A stretch of 7,142 nt of DNA from Vampirovibrionales bacterium (GCA_021299615.1 JAJTHC010000223.1:1-7142); one strand, 5' to 3'; numbered from the stretch's first letter, positions 1 to 6,207 are shown. Numbers and translations are program-made. Notes: a model not told the origin generated them from the sequence alone.

Positions 1-1118
1 ACATCAATTTCCGTGGCGGTATCCGTCAACCATGCGAGGATCTGCTCTTTTTCACGTTCGAGCTTTTTGATTAAGGCATCGGCATCTTCAATGCGTTGCC
101 CCAAACCACGACACATTTCTTCTTTACGGGCTTGCTGGCTGTAAATCTCTTCCATTTGAGCATGCAAAGCTTCGTATTGAGCTTCCCCCTGCTGGCGGAT
201 TTCTTCGGCTAAACGCTTGAGTTCGGTGGTGGCATCCTTAATTTGCGTATTCAAGGCTTTCAGGCGTTCTTGAGACTCCCCACGAGCGGTTTTTGCTTTT
301 TCCAACGCCCCACGATGAGCCTCTAATTGATTCATCAGGCTTTTGAGTTTAGCCACTTCCAATTGCGTTTCAAAGGCTTGCACCTGTTGACGCAAGGCTT
401 GATACGCCAAGGCTTTGTCTTTTTCGCCTTCAAGTTCGGCTAAACGCCCCTTGATTTCACCGAGCAAAATCTCATTGCGTTCAATGTTGTCTGCTGTTGT
501 GGCGATTTCTTTCAACGCCTGTTCGATTTTGCGGTCATAGTCCGCCACACCCGCCAGTTCATCCACAATTTTACGACGCTCCACCGCCGACATGTTCACA
601 ATTGCCGAAACATCGCCTTGCATCATGACGTTGTAGCATCCTGGGGATACATTATATAGGGCCAACACCTCGTGGATTTCGCCAAGGGTGGAGGGTTTGC
701 CGTTGAGGTAATAGGTGGACGTATAATTCGACGCCGAAGCCTTAATCCGCCGAGCCACCGTCAATAAATCGCTGGATTCAAGCGAAGCGAGCAGGGCAAG
801 GGTCTTTTCTTTTTGGGTTTCATCGTCACTAAAACTGCCTTCAAGCACGGTGTCAGGCAGTTCATGCCCCCCCTTGTTAAAGGTAATGGTGACAGTGGCT
901 TCACGACGGCGAGACGTGTTGTTGATGAGATCCGTCAATTTTTCGGCTCGCATGGTGCGAGACGACGACAAGCCGAGACAGAACAAGATGCCATCGACAA
1001 TGTTGGATTTGCCCGATCCGTTTGGACCTGAAACGGTGGTGAATCCACGCCTAAAGGGGATGACGGTTTTGCCGTGAAAGGATTTAAAGTTGTCGATTTC
1101 AATATGTTGAATGTGCAA
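1..1118 (-). CDS. smc: Chromosome segregation ATPase SMC, N-terminal part (runs off left edge)
   Basis: This is the head domain and first coiled-coil stretch of SMC, the ATPase that forms the condensin-like ring with ScpA and ScpB and organises and segregates the chromosome. I translated the minus strand from 1118 to base 1: 372 open codons plus two bases. Visible motifs are the N-terminal strand with DNFKSF (residues 9-14), Walker A GPNGSGKSN (31-39), the R-loop around Arg57 in SSSRTMRAEKL, and the Q-loop MMQGDVSAIVNMS with Gln167. ERRKIVDELAGVADYDRKI (about 180-198) then leads into a long charged, Gln/Glu/Lys-rich coiled coil to the window edge. The hinge, second coiled coil, signature motif and Walker B are outside. 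The start is TTG at 1118-1116: an in-frame TAA lies five codons upstream with no ATG or GTG between, and an AAGGA is correctly spaced. The loop sequences resemble cyanobacterial SMC. SMC is preferred over SbcC or RecN because of the Q-loop/DELAG block. Confidence 0.95.
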   Translation of the reverse strand, partial: MHIQHIEIDNFKSFHGKTVIPFRRGFTTVSGPNGSGKSNIVDGILFCLGLSSSRTMRAEKLTDLINNTSRRREATVTITFNKGGHELPDTVLEGSFSDDETQKEKTLALLASLESSDLLTVARRIKASASNYTSTYYLNGKPSTLGEIHEVLALYNVSPGCYNVMMQGDVSAIVNMSAVERRKIVDELAGVADYDRKIEQALKEIATTADNIERNEILLGEIKGRLAELEGEKDKALAYQALRQQVQAFETQLEVAKLKSLMNQLEAHRGALEKAKTARGESQERLKALNTQIKDATTELKRLAEEIRQQGEAQYEALHAQMEEIYSQQARKEEMCRGLGQRIEDADALIKKLEREKEQILAWLTDTATEID

Positions 1119-1307
1119 GTGGGAGGATCCTTACGGTGATGCAGAGAAAGACATCTTCTATTATATACTGCATCCAGGTGAAAAGACAAACGATCGTAAC
1201 AAAACAACTTTGGATAAACGTTCTCTTCAAAAAACGGGCTATACAGTGACGCTGTTTTTGCTACAATAAAAGGCATCCGATATAACGATGATGAAGGAGT
1301 CTTTCAC
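1119..1307. other. Divergent intergenic region between smc and speE
   Basis: These 189 bases separate two genes transcribed away from each other and hold no convincing ORF. They contain the smc promoter candidate on the minus strand. For speE there is a TACAAT -10-like hexamer at 1262-1267 with no good -35 about 17 bp upstream. The speE ribosome binding site AAGGAG sits at 1294-1299. The apparent minus-strand reading frame here is a frame shadow that continues into smc out of frame. Confidence 0.6.
1160..1189 (-). promoter_or_regulatory. Predicted sigma-70 promoter for smc
   Basis: On the minus strand a perfect -10 box TATAAT (1165-1160) lies 18 bp from TTGTCT (1189-1184), a 4/6 match to the -35 consensus. 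The -10 is about 40 bases upstream of the smc TTG start. This is the best promoter-like match in the divergent region. It is a prediction from sequence only. Confidence 0.5.
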
Positions 1308-2231
1308 ATGCAAGCAACATCACACGAAACGCCATCACACGGCATGGATCTATGGGTCACGGAACGTAATGAAGGCACCGCCTTTAGCTTTAAAGTTGAA
1401 GAAGTCTTGCATTCCGAACAAAGCGAATTTCAAAAGCTCGATGTGCTGAAAACCGCCACCTACGGCAATCTCATGCTCCTAGACGGGCTGGTGATGACTA
1501 CCGAACGTGACGAGTTTGTGTACCATGAAATGATCGCTCATGTGCCGTTGTCGTCTTTATCTAAACCTGCCAAGCGAGTCCTCATCATTGGCGGCGGCGA
1601 CGGCGGGACGCTCCGAGAAGTGTTGCGTCACCCCAGCGTGGAAGAGGCGGTCTTGTGCGAAATCGACGGAGCCGTCATCCAAGCAGGGCGGGATTATTTC
1701 CCCACGATCGGTTGTTGCTTCGACGACCCACGAGCCACGGTGCTAGTCGCCGATGGTGTCGACTACATGAAAAACGCCGAGCCTGAAAGCTTTGATGTCA
1801 TTTTGGTGGATTCCACCGATCCCATTGGGCCAGGGGTGGGCTTGTTTACGCAGGACTTTTACAATAACGCCAAGCGAGCCTTGACGCCTCACGGGATTTT
1901 GACGGCTCAAACCGAATCGCCTTTTGCGGATCACGTCGGCATGTCTCGCATTTACGATGTTCTGCACGATGTTTTTGATCATGTCACGGGCTATTACGGC
2001 ACAATCCCCACCTACCCCGGGCATTTGTGGACGTGGAGCTTCTGCACCAAGTCCGCCGAAGTCAATCCGTGGGAGGCGATTACGGCGGATTATGTGGCGT
2101 CTTTAGAAAGTGTGGAAAACCCATTAAAGTATTACAATTATGAGTTACATCACGGGGCGTTTGCTCATCCGACTTTGGTCAAGACTTTGATACGTCCGAC
2201 GCTTAAACCTTCTGCTAGAAGTTTGGCGTAA
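1308..2231 (+). CDS. speE: Spermidine synthase (polyamine aminopropyltransferase)
   Basis: This cytosolic enzyme transfers the aminopropyl group of decarboxylated S-adenosylmethionine to putrescine, giving spermidine and methylthioadenosine. The 307-residue protein is full length for the family. The N-terminal beta domain covers about residues 14-80, including VLHSEQSEFQ (33-42) and the LDGLVMTTERDEFVYHEM block with Tyr72-His73 at the substrate pocket. The Rossmann domain has the GGGDGG glycine loop (95-100), an acidic Glu118-x-Asp120 at the end of strand 2 for the nucleoside ribose, and DSTDP (168-172), whose aspartates match the catalytic pair of characterised SpeE. LFTQDFY and the C-terminal YYNYELHHGAFAHP are also family-typical. 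The start is ATG 1308 with AAGGAG eight bases upstream. It is divergent from smc. Its stop codon overlaps the first base of repeat element A, so its 3' UTR would be that element. No polyamine decarboxylase gene is adjacent. Confidence 0.96.
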   Translation: MQATSHETPSHGMDLWVTERNEGTAFSFKVEEVLHSEQSEFQKLDVLKTATYGNLMLLDGLVMTTERDEFVYHEMIAHVPLSSLSKPAKRVLIIGGGDGGTLREVLRHPSVEEAVLCEIDGAVIQAGRDYFPTIGCCFDDPRATVLVADGVDYMKNAEPESFDVILVDSTDPIGPGVGLFTQDFYNNAKRALTPHGILTAQTESPFADHVGMSRIYDVLHDVFDHVTGYYGTIPTYPGHLWTWSFCTKSAEVNPWEAITADYVASLESVENPLKYYNYELHHGAFAHPTLVKTLIRPTLKPSARSLA

Positions 2232-2378
2232 TACCCTTTAAACGAATGAATAGCGTGTTAGGCTATTCTAGGAGCCTAGATTTTTTTGTGAGGGCGTGTA
2301 CACAGACGACCATAACGGAACAAAAAAATCGTAGCGACAACGAAGAGACAACACGACATTTAATCGTTTAATGGGTAT
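2231..2378 (+). repeat. 148-bp structured repeat, copy A (28-bp imperfect terminal inverted repeats)
   Basis: This sequence is homologous to the reverse complement of 6208-6355 and has exactly the same length. The ends form imperfect terminal inverted repeats, 2231-2258 against 2351-2378, matching at 23 of 28 positions and running from ATACCC to GGGTAT. Blocks identical to copy B are GAATAGCGT near the left end, a 16-bp block ending in CTAGGAGCCTAGA (2265-2280), and a 20-bp block containing TCGTAGCGACAACGAAG (2327-2346). Shorter matches are GGGCG, TGTACA, AGACG and CATAA with small offsets. It encodes no protein I can support. It could be a MITE, an ERIC-like intergenic repeat or a structured RNA element. 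The strand given is the orientation in which copy B is the reverse complement and in which a conserved G.U pair is possible. Confidence 0.85.
2267..2287 (+). terminator. Possible intrinsic terminator of speE inside element A
   Basis: The palindrome TCTAGGAGCCTAGA (2267-2280) can fold as a five-pair stem with a GAGC loop and is followed at once by seven T residues (2281-2287), about 36 bases after the speE stop. The stem is short and AT-containing, so efficiency is doubtful. The T-run is present only in copy A; copy B has the palindrome but not the T-run, so the terminator reading applies to this copy alone. Confidence 0.35.
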
Positions 2379-2392
2379 AAATTAAACCTTAT

Positions 2393-2427
2393 TAGAAAGT
2401 AGTAAACTATGACCACGCTTGAAGACG
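2393..2427 (+). repeat. 35-bp direct repeat, upstream copy (mqnC leader and start)
   Basis: This matches 4677-4711 at 32 of 35 positions. The repeat begins TAGAAAGTAG, runs through the ATG and ends within codon 7 of the mqnC reading frame (Met-Thr-Thr-Leu-Glu-Asp). The three differences are all transitions: two in the leader (2403, 2408) and one synonymous third position (2417). Beyond the repeat the two sequences diverge completely. The two copies bracket the restriction-modification block. Confidence 0.85.
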
Positions 2428-2639
2428 CCCTTGCCACAGGGGAGTTCACGGTTTTATGTGTGGATCTTCACAGTTTGCTAGCCTTGCGTCTGCCAACGTG
2501 TGATGTGGCAGGTAGGGCGTTACATTATCATGCCGTTTATGAGAGTAAGCATCCGTGCAGGGCGTGGCAGGATTTGGCAGGGATGCGGACGTGGGCAAGC
2601 TTTACGAGGCATCCGCATGAGTGGTGGCGGTTGTGGTAA
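2409..2639 (+). pseudogene. Small ORF starting with the duplicated mqnC start; probably a remnant, not a functional gene
   Basis: This 76-codon frame begins MTTLEDA, supplied by the 35-bp repeat that also starts mqnC, and then continues with sequence unrelated to mqnC. It is GC-richer than the methyltransferase gene that follows, so it does not look like part of the AT-rich block. The C-terminal part (LAGMRTWASFTRHPHEWWRLW-like, residues about 56-76) and an LPT..VAG stretch near the middle faintly recall the N-terminal half of sirtuins (the IPTFR and ATPEAF..DP..VW motifs). However, the essential GAGxS loop is absent. It has the same weak leader as mqnC. It may be a chimeric or decayed fragment left at the insertion boundary, or a chance ORF. 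I do not assign a function. Confidence 0.3.
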
Positions 2640-2809
2640 TCCCTAGATGATGAGCCACTTCTGTGACTCCAAGAATGAATCGACTGATTTAATTTGAGAT
2701 CTCAGCCTATCTATGCTATCCTTTCAAAGTATTGAGACAAAATCCTCTCTAACCTTTACTAAACCCATTTGATTTATACACTCCGTACTTGCAATTAAGG
2801 ACTTAAACA
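2640..2809 (+). promoter_or_regulatory. Upstream region and predicted promoter of the R-M operon
   Basis: These 170 bases have no ORF and mark the switch to AT-rich sequence. A promoter candidate is TTGAGA (2732-2737), 17 bp spacer, TTTACT (2755-2760), 4/6 at each box by my reading. A perfect 10-bp palindrome TGAGATCTCA (2695-2704) lies about 28 bp upstream of the -35 and could be an operator. The methyltransferase ribosome binding site AAGGA (2797-2801) is eight bases from the ATG. No controller (C) protein gene is present in the gap. Confidence 0.45.
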
Positions 2810-3979
2810 ATGAATCTTCAACTTTCACTTATCCCTGATTACAAGCCTACGCTTATTTCTTTACCTTCTAGAAATGAATTATTCTTAAGCGAACAATTGA
2901 TTACTTATATCGGTAATAAGCGTAGTTTACTGCCTTTTATTGCCGATATTTTACGAAATATCTCTAAAGATCTAGGTAAGGCAACGCTTTCTTCACTTGA
3001 TTTATTTTCAGGTTCAGGCAGTGTAGCGAGGCTCTTGAAATTGCATAGTTCTTATGTCATAGCGAACGACTTAGAACACTACTCTTTTTTAATCAATCAC
3101 TGTTATTTGTCAAACAAAGCTTCGATTGATTGGATTGTTTTAGAACAGTATCATCAAGAGACCCTTGCATACATCGAAGAACATCTTAATGGGAAGGCTC
3201 CCTACACAAATAGTTGGATACGTTCTTCTTATGCCCCTTGCGATGAAGCCGCCATTTCTAAAGAAGATCGTTGCTTTTATACCGTTCGCAATGCACTATT
3301 TTTAGATATGGCTCGTGATTATATTCATACCCTCCCTTCGCCTTATAAAGAACTACTGTTAGCTCCATTACTACATGAAGCATCGGTTCATGTGAATACA
3401 GCAGGTATTTTTAAAGGGTTCTATAAAAATAAAGCAGGTATAGGGCAGTTTGGCGGGGAAGGTAAGCATGCTTTGCAACGTATTCTTGGTGAAATTACGT
3501 TAGAGTTACCCCTGTTGTCTGAAAAACAAACGGAATATGATATTTTCCAAGAAAATGCCAACACGCTAGTCGACACTTTAGATCAGGTGGATGTTGCTTA
3601 TTTGGATCCTCCATACAATCAACATCCTTATGGGTCTAATTATTTTATGCTTAATGCCATTGCTAAAAATGAATGTCCTCAAGAAATAAGTCTTGTTTCA
3701 GGGATCCCTGTAGGCTGGAATCGTTCTAATTATAATAAACAAGCCCTTGCTCAAGATGCTTTGTTTGAATGTGTTGAAAAATTAAAGGCTCGTTATGTCA
3801 TTATTTCTTATAATTCGGAAGGCTTTATTTCTAAAGAGGCTTTTTTGGCATTTTTGAGTCAATTGGGAACCGTTAAAGTGATTGAGGTTGATTATAATAC
3901 TTTTAGAGGCAGTCGTAATCTTCGGAATAGGGGTGCCCGTGTAACAGAGTTCTTGTTTGTCTTGAAAAAAGGAGCCTAA
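2810..3979 (+). CDS. Type II DNA adenine-N6 methyltransferase (Dam/D12 class), modification subunit
   Basis: This 389-residue protein is predicted to methylate adenine in the recognition site of the adjacent nuclease, using S-adenosylmethionine, and so protect host DNA. Motif X is YIGNK (33-37), binding AdoMet. Motif I is LDLFSGSGS (63-71). The catalytic motif IV is DPPY (266-269), followed by the NQHPYGSNYFMLNAIA stretch typical of type II members of the D12 family. SYNSEG (about 326-331) and the C-terminal FRGSRNLRNRG (basic, probably DNA-contacting) complete the fold. The region between about 75 and 260 is the target recognition part. The start at 2810 has AAGGA at good spacing, with about 32 residues before motif X. 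It is AT-rich (about 38% GC in a line I counted) against roughly 50% in mqnC, suggesting transfer. It is followed after one base by the endonuclease gene, so the two are certainly co-transcribed. The recognition sequence is inferred from the nuclease only. Confidence 0.93.
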   Translation: MNLQLSLIPDYKPTLISLPSRNELFLSEQLITYIGNKRSLLPFIADILRNISKDLGKATLSSLDLFSGSGSVARLLKLHSSYVIANDLEHYSFLINHCYLSNKASIDWIVLEQYHQETLAYIEEHLNGKAPYTNSWIRSSYAPCDEAAISKEDRCFYTVRNALFLDMARDYIHTLPSPYKELLLAPLLHEASVHVNTAGIFKGFYKNKAGIGQFGGEGKHALQRILGEITLELPLLSEKQTEYDIFQENANTLVDTLDQVDVAYLDPPYNQHPYGSNYFMLNAIAKNECPQEISLVSGIPVGWNRSNYNKQALAQDALFECVEKLKARYVIISYNSEGFISKEAFLAFLSQLGTVKVIEVDYNTFRGSRNLRNRGARVTEFLFVLKKGA

Positions 3980-3980
3980 C

Positions 3981-4679
3981 ATGGCAAAAAAAGACCAGCT
4001 TCGTCAAATAAGGGAAAATACAATTATTAACGAAGTCTCTAAGATTCAAGAAAAATCACTAGAACTCGCCATTAAAAATTGTATATTGAAGTTACAAAAA
4101 ACTTACCCCACGCTTGAGTTCTGCTTAGAGCAGAGGCTCTTTTTGTATGAACTCGTGAGTTTTTTGGAAACTCACTTTCAAAGCTTGGAATTTTCTTATC
4201 ATATGAAGACCTCTTCTATGAAACCTGACGGTGGTATTTTATACCTTGTAAATAAATCAAATGAACGTTACCCTATTTTGATTTCTGAAAAGAAGAATCA
4301 AGGTACAAATGACCAACGTAAATTAGAAGGTAAAAAAAAGCAAGCCAAGGGTAATGCGATTGAACGTTTAGGAAAAAATGTAATAGGGTTTAGAACATTC
4401 TTGGCGAATGAATCCATTTTTCCTTTTGTCTGTTTTGGGGACGGTTGCGATTTTAGTGATGATAGTAGTATTTTAGACAGAGTTTCTACCATTGCCGAAT
4501 TTGGAAAGATCAATACTATTTATGTTCATAATGAAGCAGAAAATAGATTTAGACGAGGTTCCTTCTTTTTTAGAGAGACTCATTGGACAGTAGATGAAAT
4601 GAGTACTATTTGCTTTGAAATTGCCGAAAAAAGTATTTTTTATTACTTCTCAAAGTATGGCAAGTCTAATTTTTTATAG
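3981..4679 (+). CDS. EcoRI-family type II restriction endonuclease
   Basis: This 232-residue protein (EcoRI has 277) shares the EcoRI core by eye. It has SSMKPDGGI (78-86) against EcoRI SSIKPDGGI and a PD-(D/E)xK centre of Asp83, Glu103 and Lys105, with the same 20-residue D-to-E spacing as EcoRI Asp91/Glu111/Lys113. KGNAIERLGKN (123-133) corresponds to the EcoRI GNAIERSHKN segment whose Asn141 and Arg145 read the inner AATT. The following ESIFPFVCF..GCDF matches EcoRI ESHFPYVLF..GSNF. SILDR (163-167) matches EcoRI GILNR, so Arg167 sits where EcoRI has Arg200, while EcoRI Arg203 appears to be Thr170. The loop between Lys105 and GNAIER is eight residues shorter. It should act as a homodimer cutting a hexamer with an AATT centre. 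The start is ATG 3981 with GGAG six bases before it, in the end of the methyltransferase gene. The stop TAG (4677-4679) is the start of the downstream 35-bp repeat. AT-rich, probably transferred. Confidence 0.9.
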   Translation: MAKKDQLRQIRENTIINEVSKIQEKSLELAIKNCILKLQKTYPTLEFCLEQRLFLYELVSFLETHFQSLEFSYHMKTSSMKPDGGILYLVNKSNERYPILISEKKNQGTNDQRKLEGKKKQAKGNAIERLGKNVIGFRTFLANESIFPFVCFGDGCDFSDDSSILDRVSTIAEFGKINTIYVHNEAENRFRRGSFFFRETHWTVDEMSTICFEIAEKSIFYYFSKYGKSNFL

Positions 4680-4711
4680 AAAGTAGCAAACCATGACCAC
4701 ACTTGAAGACG
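4677..4711 (+). repeat. 35-bp direct repeat, downstream copy (spans nuclease stop and mqnC start)
   Basis: This is the partner of 2393-2427, offset by exactly 2284 bases and identical at 32 of 35 positions. Its first three bases TAG are the stop codon of the endonuclease gene and its ATG is the mqnC start. The nuclease frame therefore terminates on sequence that belonged to the insertion site. Confidence 0.85.
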
Positions 4712-5865
4712 TCCGCCCCACGATGCCACAGCTCAACGCCCTCAACCAAGCCCCCCAAGGCTTCGTGAGTCGTGCCAAGCCCTACGTCTTGCCTACAGAG
4801 CTTCAAGCCCAACGCTTGGACTTTGAGGAAGCCTTGCGTTTGTTTGAACACGCCGACTTGTACGAACTCGGTGCCAGAGCCGAAGCCGTGAAAGCCGTGT
4901 ATCACAACGCTGATGCCCCGATTACCTTTGTCATCGATGCCAACGTGAACTATACCAACATCTGCAATGTGGACTGCAAGTTTTGTGCCTTTTACCGCCA
5001 TGCCGATGCCCCTGATGTCTATGTGCTGAGCTATGAGCAGATCGCTGAAAAAGCCCAACGCCTCGTGGATGCGGACGGCACGCAGTTCTTGCTTCAAGGC
5101 GGCGTCAATCCTGATCTGCCATTTTCCTATTACACGGATGTTTTGGCTCGTTTGAAGGCAGACTTCCCGAGCTTGACCTTGCACGCCTTTTCAACGTCTG
5201 AAATTTCGCAGTTGGCTCACATGACAGGAAGCTCCTTGTTTGAAGTGATTCAACGCCTCATTGATGCGGGGCTTGACAGCATCCCCGGTGCTGGAGCCGA
5301 GATCCTGCACGACGATATTCGCAACCGTGTGAGTCCCAAGAAAATCAACACCCACGGCTGGCTTGAAGTCATGGAAGTCGCTCACCATTTAGGGCTTAAA
5401 ACAACCGCCACCATGATGTTTGGCATGACGGAACAGCCGTGGCATATCATCGACCACCTCTTCCAGATCCGCCACCTGCAAGACGCCACCAGCGGATTCA
5501 CCGCCTTCATCCCATGGACGTTTCAAGCCCCCTTTACGCAATTACAGCAGATGCCTATTGAATACCAAGCCACAGGCGTCGATTTCTTGCGAGTCGTGGC
5601 GATGGCTCGTTTGGTTTTGGACAATGTGCCGAACATTCAAAGCAGTTGGTTGACGCAAGGCGAAAAAATCTGCCAAACGGCGTTGTGCTTTGGGGCCAAT
5701 GACATGGGGGGACTCGTACTTGAAGAAAATGTAGTCACCCAAGCAGGCATCACGCATGTGAATCGTGGGGTGGATGAGGTCTTGAAAGTGATTCATTCGC
5801 TCGGGCGGGATGCTGCTCAACGCAACACGGCGTACCGTATACTGAAGACTTTTCCACATAAATAG
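4693..5865 (+). CDS. mqnC: Cyclic dehypoxanthinyl futalosine synthase (radical SAM), menaquinone biosynthesis
   Basis: MqnC is a radical-SAM enzyme that cyclises dehypoxanthine futalosine to the cyclic form in the futalosine route to menaquinone. The 390-residue protein carries the [4Fe-4S] motif Cys91-x3-Cys95-x2-Cys98, followed by the family-typical CAFYR. It also has LLQGGVNPDLPFSYY, HAFSTSEI, PGAGAEIL, RVSPKKINTHGWLEVMEVAHHLGLKTTATMMFG and GGFTAFIPWTFQ-like SGFTAFIPWTFQ, all in the MqnC order. These distinguish it from MqnE and from CofG/CofH. Residues 1 to about 40 form an N-terminal tail before the conserved EEALRLFE. The start at 4693 has only a weak purine-rich leader (GAAAGTAG), the same as in the upstream repeat copy. 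It follows the nuclease stop by 13 bases with no terminator, so translation may be coupled or transcription may come from the R-M promoter. No other mqn gene is in the window. GC content matches the housekeeping genes. Confidence 0.94.
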   Translation: MTTLEDVRPTMPQLNALNQAPQGFVSRAKPYVLPTELQAQRLDFEEALRLFEHADLYELGARAEAVKAVYHNADAPITFVIDANVNYTNICNVDCKFCAFYRHADAPDVYVLSYEQIAEKAQRLVDADGTQFLLQGGVNPDLPFSYYTDVLARLKADFPSLTLHAFSTSEISQLAHMTGSSLFEVIQRLIDAGLDSIPGAGAEILHDDIRNRVSPKKINTHGWLEVMEVAHHLGLKTTATMMFGMTEQPWHIIDHLFQIRHLQDATSGFTAFIPWTFQAPFTQLQQMPIEYQATGVDFLRVVAMARLVLDNVPNIQSSWLTQGEKICQTALCFGANDMGGLVLEENVVTQAGITHVNRGVDEVLKVIHSLGRDAAQRNTAYRILKTFPHK

Positions 5866-5904
5866 GTTATGATAAACGAGTCTGAACAATAAGGATAAAT
5901 ACTG

Positions 5905-6168
5905 ATGATGTCTGAAGAAAAAGCCCCTGAAAACTTGCCTAAAGTGGCGGCAACAAGCCCCAATGTATTGACCCTTGAACCAAAGAAGTATGCCTTTTGC
6001 ACCTGCGGCTTAAGTGCCGACGGAACCTTTTGCGATGCCTCTCATCGTGGGACGACGTTTCGCCCACAAGTGTTTGAAGTGACGGAAGTCCCTGAAACCG
6101 TCGCCTTATGTCGATGCAAACAGTCCCAGAACTTCCCTTTTTGCGATGGCTCCCACGCCAGCTTATAA
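5905..6168 (+). CDS. Small CDGSH-type iron-sulfur protein with two CDGSH motifs
   Basis: This 87-residue soluble protein is predicted to carry two redox-active [2Fe-2S] clusters, each held by three Cys and one His. Motif 1 is Cys32-x-Cys34...Phe-Cys43-Asp-Ala-Ser-His47: all four ligands are kept, but the usual Pro before Phe-Cys is Thr and the Gly of CDGSH is Ala. Motif 2 is Cys69-x-Cys71...Pro-Phe-Cys80-Asp-Gly-Ser-His84, a perfect match to the consensus. No signal peptide or membrane segment is seen. Two ATG codons are adjacent; 5905 is preferred because AAGGA at 5891-5895 is nine bases away, against twelve for 5908. It follows mqnC by 39 bases on the same strand and may share its transcript, although TATGAT at 5868-5873 could be a -10 box with a poor -35. 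The biological partner is unknown; redox or Fe-S transfer is inferred from the family. Confidence 0.92.
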   Translation: MMSEEKAPENLPKVAATSPNVLTLEPKKYAFCTCGLSADGTFCDASHRGTTFRPQVFEVTEVPETVALCRCKQSQNFPFCDGSHASL

Positions 6169-6207
6169 TCCGATGTTCTGATCCAGTAAGGATTTCTACG
6201 GCATTTG

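Noticed and set aside
813..1077. Two plus-strand ORFs antisense to smc
   Set aside because: They are frame shadows of the smc coding sequence, without a ribosome binding site or recognisable motifs.
935..1276. Minus-strand ORF of 113 codons overlapping the smc start and promoter
   Set aside because: It runs in a different frame across the well-supported smc head domain and its promoter, and shows no family pattern.
1743..2024. Minus-strand ORF inside speE
   Set aside because: Antisense shadow of a full-length, motif-complete speE.
2581..2618. Inverted repeat ATGCGGA/TCCGCAT within the small ORF, considered as an RNA gene or attachment site
   Set aside because: Seven pairs with a 22-base loop and no other RNA or integrase context is not enough.
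2810..4679. Reading the two genes as part of a larger phage-defence island such as BREX or DISARM
   Set aside because: No further defence genes are present; the neighbours on both sides are housekeeping genes, so a simple two-gene type II system explains the data.
4666..5184. Minus-strand ORF of 172 codons opposite the start of mqnC
   Set aside because: Long, but fully antisense to conserved radical-SAM sequence, with composition expected from the complement of mqnC.
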